Positions 8,416 through 18,052 of a stretch of DNA of 64,000 nt are shown piece by piece. The stretch comes from an uncultured Gammaproteobacteria bacterium (GTDB lineage: Bacteria > Pseudomonadota > Gammaproteobacteria > Pseudomonadales > Pseudohongiellaceae), in assembly GCA_913060975.1 (NCBI GenBank), contig CAJXVC010000004.1:62001-126000 (forward strand), given 5' to 3'. How positions within the stretch are numbered: the stretch's first letter is position 1; every line of letters begins with the position of its first letter. The translations under genes were made by a program, and so were the position numbers. The notes under the pieces were generated by a model. The model was not told the DNA's origin, did not search any database, and saw nothing but the letters and a program-made list of their open reading frames with translations.

Positions 8416-9579
8416 ATGAAACGTGTTTTGGTTCCCGTAGCCATATTAGCCGGTTGTATAGTCATTGCTGCCATTCTTGTGAATTCGCCAACCGAGGTGA
8501 GCGAAACGGCACCGGATATTATCCCGGTATCGGTGCGGGTCGCCGAGGTCGAGCGTGAGTCTATTCAGCTTGTGGTGGAATCCCAGGGTAAAGTGCAAGC
8601 GGCGCAACAGGTCAATCTGTCAGCGCCAGTGGCCGGCCCTATCGCATGGATATCGCCGGCGCTTGAGGCGGGTGGTTTTATCGCGGCAAACGAAACGCTG
8701 CTACGTATCGAAAGCAGTGACTATGAAACGGCTCTCGCGCGCAGTCGCGCTGCCTTGCAGCAGGCACAGGCCGAAGCCAGCCATGCGGCCAATGAATTGG
8801 AGCGTATTCGTGAACTGGCTGATCGACGCTTGGCCAGTGATTCGCAGTTACAGGATACGGCTCGCATCTCGCAAGTAAACAATGCGCGTCTGGCTGATGC
8901 CGAGGCGGCCTATGCACAGGCCGAACTGGATTTGCAGCGCACCGAAATTACGGCGCCATTCAATGCCATCGTGCAAAGCCGTGATGTAGAAGTGGGTCAA
9001 TATCTGAATCGTGCCTCGAACATCGCGGTGCTGTTTGGTGCGGATGTTGTTGAAGTGCGGGTACCGCTGGCGATTCGTCAGTTGGGCTATCTCAATGTGC
9101 CGCTGGGTACCCGGGGCGAGCTGCCGGCAGATCAGGCGCCCGCTGTGACGCTGACCGGTTTGTATGGCAATGAAGAAATTCAGTGGCAGGGCACCCTGGT
9201 GCGCTCCGAAGCCACCATCGATCCCAACAGCAACACTGTACAAACCATTATCCGCGTCAATCAGGCCAATGCGCCTGTGCCGATGCCGATTGGTCTTTAT
9301 GTGCAGGCCAGCATTACCGGCAAGCAGGTGGACAATCTGATTGCGCTGCCACGATCGGTCATGCGCAATAACAATCAGGTGCTGGTCGTTGATGCAGAGA
9401 ACAAGATGTATTACCGGGAGGTGGAAATCTATCGCCTTGAAGAAGATCGCGTATTGATCAGCGCCGGGCTGTCGCCGGGTGAATACATCTGTGTCTCACC
9501 TATTCAGGCCGTTGTCGATGGCATGTCCGTGCAGCCGCTGCGCGAATCTCTCAACCAAACTTCACAAGCTGTGCTGTGA
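8416..9579 (+). CDS. RND efflux periplasmic adaptor (HlyD/MFP family)
   Basis: The start is ATG 8416, six bases after TAGGAG; the longer upstream frame overlaps gntR and is not used. The 387-residue protein has a hydrophobic N-terminal anchor (VPVAILAGCIVIAAILV), a barrel-sandwich half (VNLSAPVAGPIAWISPALEAGGFI), a long alpha hairpin (about 95-165) and the returning half (ITAPFNAIVQSRDVEVGQYL), followed by beta-barrel and membrane-proximal domains. It would bridge the permease downstream to an outer-membrane TolC-like channel, which is not encoded in the window. Confidence 0.9.
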   Translation: MKRVLVPVAILAGCIVIAAILVNSPTEVSETAPDIIPVSVRVAEVERESIQLVVESQGKVQAAQQVNLSAPVAGPIAWISPALEAGGFIAANETLLRIESSDYETALARSRAALQQAQAEASHAANELERIRELADRRLASDSQLQDTARISQVNNARLADAEAAYAQAELDLQRTEITAPFNAIVQSRDVEVGQYLNRASNIAVLFGADVVEVRVPLAIRQLGYLNVPLGTRGELPADQAPAVTLTGLYGNEEIQWQGTLVRSEATIDPNSNTVQTIIRVNQANAPVPMPIGLYVQASITGKQVDNLIALPRSVMRNNNQVLVVDAENKMYYREVEIYRLEEDRVLISAGLSPGEYICVSPIQAVVDGMSVQPLRESLNQTSQAVL

Positions 9580-9621
9580 GACAAGATTTCATGGTGAAGA
9601 CTTTCACCGTGTGAGGTAAAC

Positions 9622-12600
9622 GTGCGAACACCAATTACATGGTTTGTTAAAAATCCCGTCGCCACCAATCTGCTGATGATGATCTTTCTCGCCAGCGGCG
9701 TGATTTCCTATTTGAATCTGAATCAGGAAGAGTTTCCTGATATCGAATTTGGCGTCATTCAGGTCAGCGTCGCCTATCTGGGTGCGACTCCGGCTGAAGC
9801 CGAATCGGCTGTCTGTCTGCGTATTGAGGAAGCTTTGGAAGGCGCCGAAAATATTGAGCGCCTGACCAGTACTGCACGCGAAGGCGGTTGTGATGCCACT
9901 GTCGAGCTGACCAGTGGCGCGGATCTCAATCGCGTGCTCAACGACGTGAAGGGTAAAGTGGATGCCATTACCACGTTCCCCGTAGAAACCGAGCGCCCCA
10001 TCGTGCGTGCCTTCAGCGCCAGTGGTAACGTGATGACGCTGGCTTTGTATGGCAATACCGACGACCGCAACCTGAAAATTGTGGCTGAAGAAGTCCGCAA
10101 CGATATTCTCGATCTAGATGGTATTTCGACGGTCAATGTTGAGTATCTGCGGCCTTTTGAAATCTCTATCGAAGTCTCTGAATTTACGCTGCGTCAGTAT
10201 GGTCTGACTCTGGACCAAATTTCCCGGGCAATCGACAGTGCATCATTGGACATGCCGGGCGGCACCTTGCGCACTGAGTCAGGCGAAATAATGCTGCGTA
10301 CCAAGGGTCAGGTCTACAGCGGCGCGGAATACGAAGACATTATCGTGCAGTCTTTTCCGGACGGCACACAATTACGCCTGGGCGATATCGCGACCGTCAA
10401 TGACGGCTTCGCCGAAGGCTATCTGGATGCACGCCTGAATGGCGTGAATGCAGCCATCATTGATGTGCTGCGAGTGGGGGACGAAGACATCGTCTATTCG
10501 GCGCAACAGGTTCGCGAATGGATGCGCGGCGCCGAGCTGGATTTGCCAGAGGGGATGCGTCTGCAAATCGTGACCGATTCGGCGGTGGCGACCCAGGACC
10601 GGATTACCACGGTGGCTCAGAATGCCTATACAGGTTTGATTCTGGTGTTAATGATTCTGGCCTTGTTCTTGCGCTTCAAGTTGGCCATCTGGGTGGCAGC
10701 GGGTATTCCGATTGCCATTGCCGGCGCTCTGAGCCTGTTTCCCTCTGTGGGGCTGACCATCAGCTCGCTGACGGTTATGGGCTTCATTCTCGTGCTAGGC
10801 ATCATCGTCGATGATGCGATCGTTGTCGGCGAGCGCATTCACTCTTTTGAACGTAAAGGTCTGTCAGCCGAAGATGCGGCGATCGAAGGCACAGTGGAAG
10901 TCTCGGTGCCGGTTATTTTCGGCGTGATGACGACCATTGCCGCCTTCTTGCCGATTCTGTTGCTGGATGGCCAGATGGGTGCTTTTTTTAATGCCATCGG
11001 TGCCGTGGTCGTGTTCTGTCTCGTGGCCTCTCTGGTGGAATCACAATTGATCCTGCCTGGCCACATCGCCCATCGTAAGACGTCGGGTTATTTTGGCGAG
11101 GGCTCGGCGCCGGTCAAATTCTGGCAGAACATTCAGGGCAAGATTGCCGATGGTATGGAGCACTTTGCCGACCATTACTATCGCCGCTCGTTAAACACTG
11201 TATTGCGTTATCGCTACGCAGCTTGGGCGACTGCCACGGGCGTTATCATTATTACTTTCGCCTTGCTCATGAGTGGCCGGGTGATTTTCCAGTTCATGCC
11301 TTCGGTAGAAGGCGACGTAATCTGGGGCACCGTACAAATGCCGGCTGGCGTACCGCTGGAGATTACCGAACGAGCGGTGGGGCAATTGGAAGAAGCCGCG
11401 ATTGAGTTAGCGGCCGAACTTGACCGTGAACTCGTTGACTTGAAAGCCAGTGGTGCGGCGCCGGAATCAACAGCCAGTGTTGTAGACTCAGTGCTGACTG
11501 TCATCGGTGGTCGTGCCCCTCGCGGTGGACCCGGCGGCGGTGGGGGCGGTGGTAGCGGCAGTTCCGAGATTGCCGAGGTAGTGTTGTATCTGACGCCTTT
11601 CTACGATCGTGGCGAGCTCAGTTCAGCTGACATTCGCGATCGCTGGCGTGAGAAGGTTGGCAGTATTCCCGATGCCTTGGAGCTAACCTTTGTGTCCGAC
11701 TCATTCTCGGCCGGTGACGCCATCAATTTCCGTCTGGAAGGCCGCAATGAGGACAATCTCAAGCTCGCTTCCACGCAATTGCGTGAAGAGCTGGGGCGCT
11801 ATCCTGGCGTGTTCGATATCACTGATTCGTTTCGTGCCGGCAAGCAGGAAGTACAGATCCAGATTCTCGAGCAGGGCAAGGTGCTTGGTCTGACTCTGAA
11901 CGACATTGCGATGCAGGTACGACAGGCATTTTTTGGCGCCGAGTCGCAGCGCATTCAACGCGGCAGTGATGACGTGCGCGTCATGGTGCGCTATCCCGAA
12001 GACGAGCGTCAGTCACTGGGCAATCTCGAGGAATTATTGATTCGCACGCCGCAGGGTGCGGAAGTGCCTTTTCTCAGTGTGGCAGATTTTTCACTGGGCA
12101 GTAGTTATTCCAGTATCAATCGTCAGGATGGCCGGCGCATCATCACTGTGCGCGGCGATATTGACCGCACGGTCGTCAAGCCCGAAGAGATTCGCCGCGA
12201 AGTAATTGCCAAGTATCGCGATCAATGGTCGCGAGAACTTGATGTGGAAATGGCGCTGGGCGGCGAGGGCGAACAGCAGATGGAATCACTCTCGCAACTG
12301 TTCTCGAGTTTTCCATTGGCGATGATGGTGATCTTTGCATTGCTGGCGGTGCCACTGAAATCCTATTCCCAGCCACTCATCATCATGAGTGTGATTCCCT
12401 TTGGCGCCATTGGTGCTATCTGTGGTCACTTCATCATGGGCGCAGATTTGGTGTTCTTCTCCCTGCTCGGCATTATTGCCCTCAGCGGCGTGGTGGTGAA
12501 TGCGTCTCTGGTATTGGTGGTAACTATTAACCGGTTGCGGGAAGAGGGCGTCGGCATGGTCGAGTCTGTGTCCCGGGCGGGTATGATGCGGTTCAGGCCG

Positions 12601-12825
12601 ATCATCCTGACCTCGGTCACCACCTTTATCGGTCTGGTGCCACTTATGGCCACGGCGAGCCCGGCGACTTTCTTCATTATCCCCATGGCGATTTCTCTGG
12701 CTTATGGCGTATTGTTCGCGACCATAATCACGCTTTTTCTGGTGCCGAGTCTATACTTGATATTGCACGATTTTATCGGGCACACCGACTCTCGCGAAGA
12801 AAGGGCGCTGGCATACCAGAGCTAG
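9622..12825 (+). CDS. RND efflux permease (AcrB/HAE family)
   Basis: This 1067-residue inner-membrane transporter begins at GTG 9622, 42 bases after the adaptor. It has the RND opening (ITWFVKNPVATNLLMMIFL), the proton-relay pair DD in TM4 (LGIIVDDAIVVGERI), large periplasmic loops after TM1 and TM7, and a closing 12-TM pattern. An unusual Gly-rich stretch (about residues 633-648) sits in the second periplasmic loop. With the adaptor it should form a tripartite drug or solute pump. Regulation by the adjacent FadR-like protein hints at an acyl or hydrophobic acid effector, which is an inference. Confidence 0.95.
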   Translation: MRTPITWFVKNPVATNLLMMIFLASGVISYLNLNQEEFPDIEFGVIQVSVAYLGATPAEAESAVCLRIEEALEGAENIERLTSTAREGGCDATVELTSGADLNRVLNDVKGKVDAITTFPVETERPIVRAFSASGNVMTLALYGNTDDRNLKIVAEEVRNDILDLDGISTVNVEYLRPFEISIEVSEFTLRQYGLTLDQISRAIDSASLDMPGGTLRTESGEIMLRTKGQVYSGAEYEDIIVQSFPDGTQLRLGDIATVNDGFAEGYLDARLNGVNAAIIDVLRVGDEDIVYSAQQVREWMRGAELDLPEGMRLQIVTDSAVATQDRITTVAQNAYTGLILVLMILALFLRFKLAIWVAAGIPIAIAGALSLFPSVGLTISSLTVMGFILVLGIIVDDAIVVGERIHSFERKGLSAEDAAIEGTVEVSVPVIFGVMTTIAAFLPILLLDGQMGAFFNAIGAVVVFCLVASLVESQLILPGHIAHRKTSGYFGEGSAPVKFWQNIQGKIADGMEHFADHYYRRSLNTVLRYRYAAWATATGVIIITFALLMSGRVIFQFMPSVEGDVIWGTVQMPAGVPLEITERAVGQLEEAAIELAAELDRELVDLKASGAAPESTASVVDSVLTVIGGRAPRGGPGGGGGGGSGSSEIAEVVLYLTPFYDRGELSSADIRDRWREKVGSIPDALELTFVSDSFSAGDAINFRLEGRNEDNLKLASTQLREELGRYPGVFDITDSFRAGKQEVQIQILEQGKVLGLTLNDIAMQVRQAFFGAESQRIQRGSDDVRVMVRYPEDERQSLGNLEELLIRTPQGAEVPFLSVADFSLGSSYSSINRQDGRRIITVRGDIDRTVVKPEEIRREVIAKYRDQWSRELDVEMALGGEGEQQMESLSQLFSSFPLAMMVIFALLAVPLKSYSQPLIIMSVIPFGAIGAICGHFIMGADLVFFSLLGIIALSGVVVNASLVLVVTINRLREEGVGMVESVSRAGMMRFRPIILTSVTTFIGLVPLMATASPATFFIIPMAISLAYGVLFATIITLFLVPSLYLILHDFIGHTDSREERALAYQS

Positions 12826-12876
12826 TTCACTTAGGCTTGGCGAGACTGACTATTAGCGACGGCCGGAGTAGGTCCC

Positions 12877-14151
12877 ATGAATCGCAGACTCGCTTATGCG
12901 CTGGGCTGGTTAACTTGTTTTTCGAGTTCCATGTTGCAAGCTCAATCCAACAGAATTGATCAGGTCGGAGAGGATGCACCGGAGTTGGCCGCCTTTGGCA
13001 GTCATGCGGTCGGCGTACAAACCGTCCAATTCGTCACGCCAAACAGTGTTGATGTGGTAAACACGACCCGCGGCGGCGAGACAGCCTACTATGATCGCCA
13101 ACTCTTTCTCGAGATCTGGTATCCCGCTGTCCTGGCTGATGACCAATCCCCCGGCACTGTCTATGAGACTCTCACCCGGGACCCGCGCATTGTGGCCAAT
13201 CTGAACGGCCGCGCCGTGCGTGATGCGGCTCCGGATGCCAATGGGCCCTATCCACTGCTCGTGTTGTCACACGGTTACCCGGGTAATCGCTATCTGCTCA
13301 GTCACATTGGTGAGAATCTGGCTAGCAAGGGTTACGTCGTCGTCTCCATCGATCATGCCGAAAGCACCTATCGTGATCAGGCTCCAATCACCAGTACCTT
13401 CTTCCACCGTCCGCTGGATCAGCGTCTGACTATTGCCACCATCGCCACGACAGCCAGTCAGTCGGGTAATTTTCTCAATGGTCTGGTGGATGTCGAGCGA
13501 ACCGGTGTTGTCGGTTTCTCAATGGGTGGCTACGGGCTGATCAATAACCTCGGCGCTGGCTTTAACCCGGCCGCGGTCAGTTCTTTCATGGCGCCGCCGA
13601 ATGAGTTATTGCAGGCTCATGCTTCAGATAATCCGGCATACCGGGAGCAACTGGATAGTCGTATCGTCACCGGCATTGCCATCGCGCCGTGGGGCAAGCA
13701 ATTGAATTTCTGGGAGCCAGATGACCTGTTAGGCATCGAACGACCAATGTTGGTTGTAGCGGGAGATCAGGATGAAGTGGCAGGCTATGAAGATGGGCCG
13801 CGCGCTATCTGGGCCAACGCACTCAACAGTGATCGCTACATGCTCACCTTTAAAAATGGCAGCCACAGTGTGGCTGCGCCGATCCCAGCTCCGGAAGAGC
13901 TGCAAGGCAATGAGGCGGCCGGCCATTACACTGATGCGAATTGGGATGGCGTGGCGATGAATAATATTCTCGACCATTTCGTCACCGCCTGGTTCGATCA
14001 TCATCTCAAGGGTAAAGACACGTTGGGCTATTTTGATGTGGTCGCCGATGCGGATCAGGCACCTGCCGACAATTACTGGCCAGGCTTTGCACCGGGCACC
14101 GCCGCAGGATTAGTCCTGGAGCACTTGTCGGCCGGTGAGACGCTTGATTAA
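12877..14151 (+). CDS. exported alpha/beta hydrolase
   Basis: A signal peptide (about residues 1-24, ending MLQAQS) precedes an alpha/beta hydrolase of the PAF-acetylhydrolase/dienelactone-hydrolase type. Visible elements are the oxyanion strand VLSHGYPGNRY, the nucleophile elbow GFSMGGYG, an acidic residue in VVAGDQDEVAG and the histidine in KNGSHSVA. Substrate is unknown; an ester or lactone is expected. It starts 51 bases after the RND permease and may be the last gene of that operon. A similar but membrane-anchored hydrolase begins at 62807. Confidence 0.8.
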   Translation: MNRRLAYALGWLTCFSSSMLQAQSNRIDQVGEDAPELAAFGSHAVGVQTVQFVTPNSVDVVNTTRGGETAYYDRQLFLEIWYPAVLADDQSPGTVYETLTRDPRIVANLNGRAVRDAAPDANGPYPLLVLSHGYPGNRYLLSHIGENLASKGYVVVSIDHAESTYRDQAPITSTFFHRPLDQRLTIATIATTASQSGNFLNGLVDVERTGVVGFSMGGYGLINNLGAGFNPAAVSSFMAPPNELLQAHASDNPAYREQLDSRIVTGIAIAPWGKQLNFWEPDDLLGIERPMLVVAGDQDEVAGYEDGPRAIWANALNSDRYMLTFKNGSHSVAAPIPAPEELQGNEAAGHYTDANWDGVAMNNILDHFVTAWFDHHLKGKDTLGYFDVVADADQAPADNYWPGFAPGTAAGLVLEHLSAGETLD

Positions 14152-14166
14152 ACACTGTTTCAGCCG

Positions 14167-14191
14167 TCACTGGCTTGCATTCAGCCAGTGA
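14167..14191. terminator. hairpin between convergent genes
   Basis: TCACTGGCT and AGCCAGTGA form a perfect 9-base stem with a 7-base loop between the convergent genes ending at 14151 and 14226. No U tract follows on either strand, so it may block RNases or readthrough rather than act as an intrinsic terminator. Confidence 0.45.
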
Positions 14192-14225
14192 TTCACGTGC
14201 CAGAATCAGACCTGATCGCAAATGT

Positions 14226-14519
14226 TTAACGCACCACAGCCAGCCTGATCGGCTGCACCGTGATTTCCTGCCAGACATTGCCAGTGACATAAGGGTCACT
14301 GGCCAGCCAAGCGTCCAACTCGGCGCGTGAAGCAAACTCCATATAGAGCGTCGACCCTATCATCTCGTCATCTGCATTAAGTATGGCGCCTCCAGCGATC
14401 AACTTACCTTCTGCTTTCAATTCCTCCGCACCAGCCAGATGCGCCTCGCGTGCAGTCAGGCGTCGCTGCAGTGCGTCGGCATCAGTGCCGTCATACGCGG
14501 TAACAACAAATTGCATCAT
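14226..14519 (-). CDS. YciI-family protein
   Basis: The 97 residues match the small dimeric ferredoxin-like YciI family: MMQFVVTAYDG, RRLTAREAHLAGAEELKAEGKLIAGGAI, then the conserved ASRAELDAWLASDPYV where the Asp lies in the putative active cleft. Members are suspected small-molecule enzymes but have no settled reaction. The upstream LysE gene is on the same strand. Confidence 0.85.
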   Translation of the reverse strand: MMQFVVTAYDGTDADALQRRLTAREAHLAGAEELKAEGKLIAGGAILNADDEMIGSTLYMEFASRAELDAWLASDPYVTGNVWQEITVQPIRLAVVR

Positions 14520-14570
14520 CTGATTCCTCCGGGTGGTTGCAGTATGCCGGTGAGCGTCGTGCTTGTTATA

Positions 14571-15182
14571 TCAGGCGACAAATTGTTGATACAAATCCCT
14601 GAACACCGGTAACAGCGATAACATCAATAAGGCGGCCATGCTGATGTTGAAGACGCGCACATAAAACGCGTTCTTCAGAAATTTCTTCAAGCTTGCGCCA
14701 AAGCTTAGCCAGGCTAATACACAGGGGCCACCAAACAATAAAAAGAAAACACTGATGGTGAGTACCTGCGAGATATAACTGGCGCCAATTATCGTGTAAG
14801 TGGCGGTTGCTCCGATAGCCAGCGTCCATGCTTTTGGGTTTACCCACTGGAAGGCGGCGCCTTGCAAGAAGGTGAGCGGTTTGCCCTTGGTCTGCCGGGT
14901 TTCAGTCACCGGTGCGCTGGCTATCTTCCAGGCCAGAAAAGTCAGGTAGGCGGCGCCGACGATTTTCAATATGACATGCAGCGTAGGGTATTGTTCGAAC
15001 ACACCTGCCAGCCCGAGCCCAACAGCGATAACCATGAGCGGAAAGCCGAGAATAATGCCGAAGAAGTGTGGCAGGCTGCGGCGAATACCAAAATTCAACC
15101 CCGAGGTCATTATCATTGTATTATTCGGGCCGGGTGTCCCACATGCGATAATGGCAAATAGAATAATGTTCACGTATTCCAT
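14571..15182 (-). CDS. LysE-family amino acid exporter
   Basis: I place the start at ATG 15182 (MEYVNIILFA), which gives 203 residues, the usual LysE/RhtB length. A TTG at 15245 would add a hydrophilic tail that the family lacks. The signature GTPGPNNTMIMTSGLNFGIR follows TM1, and five further hydrophobic segments are visible. Members export lysine, threonine, homoserine or similar compounds; the substrate cannot be told from sequence. Confidence 0.85.
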   Translation of the reverse strand: MEYVNIILFAIIACGTPGPNNTMIMTSGLNFGIRRSLPHFFGIILGFPLMVIAVGLGLAGVFEQYPTLHVILKIVGAAYLTFLAWKIASAPVTETRQTKGKPLTFLQGAAFQWVNPKAWTLAIGATATYTIIGASYISQVLTISVFFLLFGGPCVLAWLSFGASLKKFLKNAFYVRVFNISMAALLMLSLLPVFRDLYQQFVA

Positions 15183-15440
15183 GGCTGATGCGCTGTATCT
15201 GTCCGGTAAGGAATGGCCGACTGAGAGTGGCGAGCCAGATGCCAAGGTGCTGATTGGTATCGTGCTTTCGTTAACTTTTGAGTAGTTGCGCGAAAGTGGG
15301 AAGCCTCCGCAGACTCAGCGCCATAGTAATGCTTTAATGAATGCAGTCAAGTTTCCAGGCAAAAGCCCGATGGCCTGAAGGTGGACGCGGCTTCACACAA
15401 GAATTTTATTAGTACGTATGTAGAGCGATAAGGAAAGATT

Positions 15441-16370
15441 TTGATTTCTTCCATGTTGATAACAGCGCTAACGCCGATCTTCGCCATGATAGCGCTTGGT
15501 TTTGCAATCGCACGCACACCGATTGCCGGCCCTGGCGCCTGGGAGCTGATCGAGCGCCTGACCTACTATCTGTTTTTCCCGGCGTTACTGGTATTGCGTC
15601 TGTCTGATTCCAGATTTCGTGGTGAGCAATTACAGGACATTCTGTTGGTGCTGCTGATTGCTGTCGGTGTGTTGTCGATATTGCTGGTGGGTTTGCGCAA
15701 ATTCATTGCCGCCGATGCCAGTACATTCAGTTCGGTGTTTCAAGGCAGTATCCGTTTCAATACTTATATTGGCCTGGCGATTATCGAGTCGTTATATGGC
15801 GATGCGGGCCTGACGCGCGCAGCGCTGTGTCTGGTGGTATTTATCCCGCTAGTGAATCTTCTCAGTGTTATCTCCCTGACTGCCGGCAGCGGTGAATTGG
15901 GTCGGCGGCTGGTGATTGTGGTGGGTTCGGTATTGACCAACCCGCTGGTGCTGGCTTGTGGTGTTGGCCTGGCACTGAGTTACAGCAATTTCGCTTTGCC
16001 GGAGCTCGCCGAAGAGGTAGTCGGCATTCTCAGTCAGCCGGCGTTGCCGCTCGGCTTGCTGGCAGTCGGAGCAGGGATTCGTTTCGTGGCAATCGGTGAG
16101 CAAAGCTGGCCGCTGATCGTTGCTCTGATTGCCAAGTTAGGCGCACTGCCATCGCTGGTGCTGCTTGTCTGTGTCGTATTCCAGATTAACAACCAGTTGG
16201 CGCAAGTGCTGCTTATATTCGCTGCGCTGCCGTCACCTCCGTCAGCTTATATACTCGCACGCCAACTCAATGGCAATGTCACGCTAATGGCTAACATCAT
16301 CACCTTGCAGACCCTCGCGGTTTTCTTCATGTTACCGCTATGGTTACAGCTCAGTCAGCGGTTCTTGTGA
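15441..16370 (+). CDS. AEC-family transporter (auxin efflux carrier type)
   Basis: The protein starts at TTG 15441 after AAGGAAAG, or at ATG 15453. The 309 residues have about ten membrane segments in two halves, with the AEC hallmark near GFAIARTPI and a second-half PALPLGLLAVGAGIRF segment. Bacterial AEC members carry malonate, malate or other small acids. It precedes RNase J by 49 bases, and the two could share a transcript. Confidence 0.8.
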   Translation: MISSMLITALTPIFAMIALGFAIARTPIAGPGAWELIERLTYYLFFPALLVLRLSDSRFRGEQLQDILLVLLIAVGVLSILLVGLRKFIAADASTFSSVFQGSIRFNTYIGLAIIESLYGDAGLTRAALCLVVFIPLVNLLSVISLTAGSGELGRRLVIVVGSVLTNPLVLACGVGLALSYSNFALPELAEEVVGILSQPALPLGLLAVGAGIRFVAIGEQSWPLIVALIAKLGALPSLVLLVCVVFQINNQLAQVLLIFAALPSPPSAYILARQLNGNVTLMANIITLQTLAVFFMLPLWLQLSQRFL

Positions 16371-16419
16371 AGTTGCCAGAGAGGATGTTTGTGAAATTGC
16401 TTGAGAGGTTGAAAGGCGG

Positions 16420-17781
16420 TTGATTCCTTCACAGCAGGACTTTTGGTTCCTCCCTCTGGGCGGCTGCGGCGAGATTGGCATGAACCTCAATCTGTTCGGG
16501 CATGCCGGGCATTGGTTGATGGTGGATTGCGGTGTCACCTTTGAAAAGCCCGAGTCCGGAGTTGGGTTGAACCGGCTGGAAATGGCTGACCCGGTGTTTA
16601 TTGCCAATCGGCACGAGGCATTGGTCGCCATTATTGCCACCCATGCCCATGAGGATCATATCGGAGCGATTCCCCATCTGTGGGAACAGTTTCGCTGCCC
16701 GATTTACACGACACCGTTTACTCGCAATGTGGTGCTACGCAAGCTGCGCCAGTACCGCATCGATGCGCCGGTTGTTACTGTGCAGCCGGGTGAGACGATC
16801 GATCTCGGGCCGTTCTCAGTGCAATGGCTGCCGATTACCCACAGCACGGTTGAGACTAACGCACTGCTGATTACCACACCAGTCGCCAGGGTTTTGCATA
16901 CGGCCGACTGGAAGCTGGATTCAGCCCCGATTTCCGGGGCGGCAATCGAGCCACAAATCTATCAGCAGGCGGGCAGTCAGGGCATCGACGCCGTGGTTTG
17001 TGATTCCACCAATGCCACGGTGACCGGTCATTCGGTCTCGGAATCGGAATTGTTCAAGGGCTTGCTCGATTTGGTGAGCAATTCACGCGGGCGCGTTGTC
17101 GTTGGGTGTTTTGCCAGTAATATCGCGCGGCTACAGACTTTGGGCAATGTCGCGCATGTCACTGGACGTTATCTGGGACTCATGGGTCGCTCACTGCAAC
17201 GTATGGTCAGTTGTGCGCAGGCGGCGGGTTATTTACGTGAGAATTTCGCCCCACTGACCGGGTTTGAATTGGGTTATTTGTTGCCGGAAGAAACCCTGAT
17301 CATTGCCACCGGCAGCCAAGGCGAAACAGGGGCGGCACTGCGCCGCTTGGCGGTAGATAGCCATCCGGATGTAAATTTGGCGACTGGCGACCATGTCATC
17401 TTCAGCGCCAAGACTATTCCAGGCAATGACACGGAAGTGGCCTCGCTGCTGCAGGCATTTGATCAGCGCGGTATCCATGTGACTCATGGCGATGCCAGCG
17501 AGATTCCCATCCACGCCTCCGGGCATCCTTGTGCCGATGAGCTGTCCTTGATGTACGGCTGGCTCAAACCGCGCGTGGCGATCCCGGTGCATGGCGAAGC
17601 GCGGCATATGCAGGAAAATGCCCGTCTGGCACAACTAGCCGGTGTGCCAGTACAACTCACCGGGCGCAACGGCGATCTGTTCGACATTGTGAATAATCGT
17701 ATTGTTCGTGCCGCAGCCCCGGTGGGCCGGCTATGGTTTGATGAGGAGCGTGGCCGCTTGCTGCCAATTGAGTCTGCCTAG
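16420..17781 (+). CDS. ribonuclease J-family beta-CASP nuclease (short form)
   Basis: The TTG start at 16420 gives 453 residues. Motifs in order are LGGCGEIGMN (13-22), the metal-site THAHEDH (74-80), PITHSTVETNALLI, HTADWKLD, CDSTNAT, FASNIARLQT, ATGSQGETGAAL, AKTIPGN and HASGHPCADEL with PVHGEARHM. These are the beta-lactamase and beta-CASP motifs of RNase J, a 5'-exonuclease and endonuclease of RNA turnover. It lacks the roughly 100-residue C-terminal domain of the Bacillus enzyme, as do other proteobacterial short forms. Because most gammaproteobacteria rely on RNase E alone, its presence is of note. Confidence 0.85.
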   Translation: MIPSQQDFWFLPLGGCGEIGMNLNLFGHAGHWLMVDCGVTFEKPESGVGLNRLEMADPVFIANRHEALVAIIATHAHEDHIGAIPHLWEQFRCPIYTTPFTRNVVLRKLRQYRIDAPVVTVQPGETIDLGPFSVQWLPITHSTVETNALLITTPVARVLHTADWKLDSAPISGAAIEPQIYQQAGSQGIDAVVCDSTNATVTGHSVSESELFKGLLDLVSNSRGRVVVGCFASNIARLQTLGNVAHVTGRYLGLMGRSLQRMVSCAQAAGYLRENFAPLTGFELGYLLPEETLIIATGSQGETGAALRRLAVDSHPDVNLATGDHVIFSAKTIPGNDTEVASLLQAFDQRGIHVTHGDASEIPIHASGHPCADELSLMYGWLKPRVAIPVHGEARHMQENARLAQLAGVPVQLTGRNGDLFDIVNNRIVRAAAPVGRLWFDEERGRLLPIESA

Positions 17782-17892
17782 AGCAAGATTTGCCATGCTC
17801 TGTAATGGTTTGTCTTGCATTGTAATGAGAGTGAAAACATCTGCTGTTAAGGTGGCAGCGTTCTCCCGGAAAAGGAATTCCGGAGGACTTTA

Positions 17893-18003
17893 TTGAATTC
17901 CAGCTTCAATCTGTATGATCAGTTCGCTACACTCCTGCCCTCCATGACCAAGCAACTCGCTGCCGTACCTGTTGCGCACGCTGCTGCATCTGAAATGGTT
18001 TAA
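17893..18003 (+). CDS. candidate 36-residue small protein
   Basis: A TTG at 17893 stands six bases after a strong GGAGG and opens a 36-codon frame (LNSSFNLYDQFATLLPSMTK...) that ends TAA at 18001. The 270-base gap that holds it also has a CCGGAA / TTCCGG hairpin immediately upstream of the ribosome site. Ala-rich C-terminal composition and the good ribosome site are the only evidence; it may be a chance frame. Confidence 0.3.
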   Translation: MNSSFNLYDQFATLLPSMTKQLAAVPVAHAAASEMV

Positions 18004-18052
18004 TTCTGAATTAGTTAAACAATAGGCTCGGGTTGTCGTTAATAAATTACTG

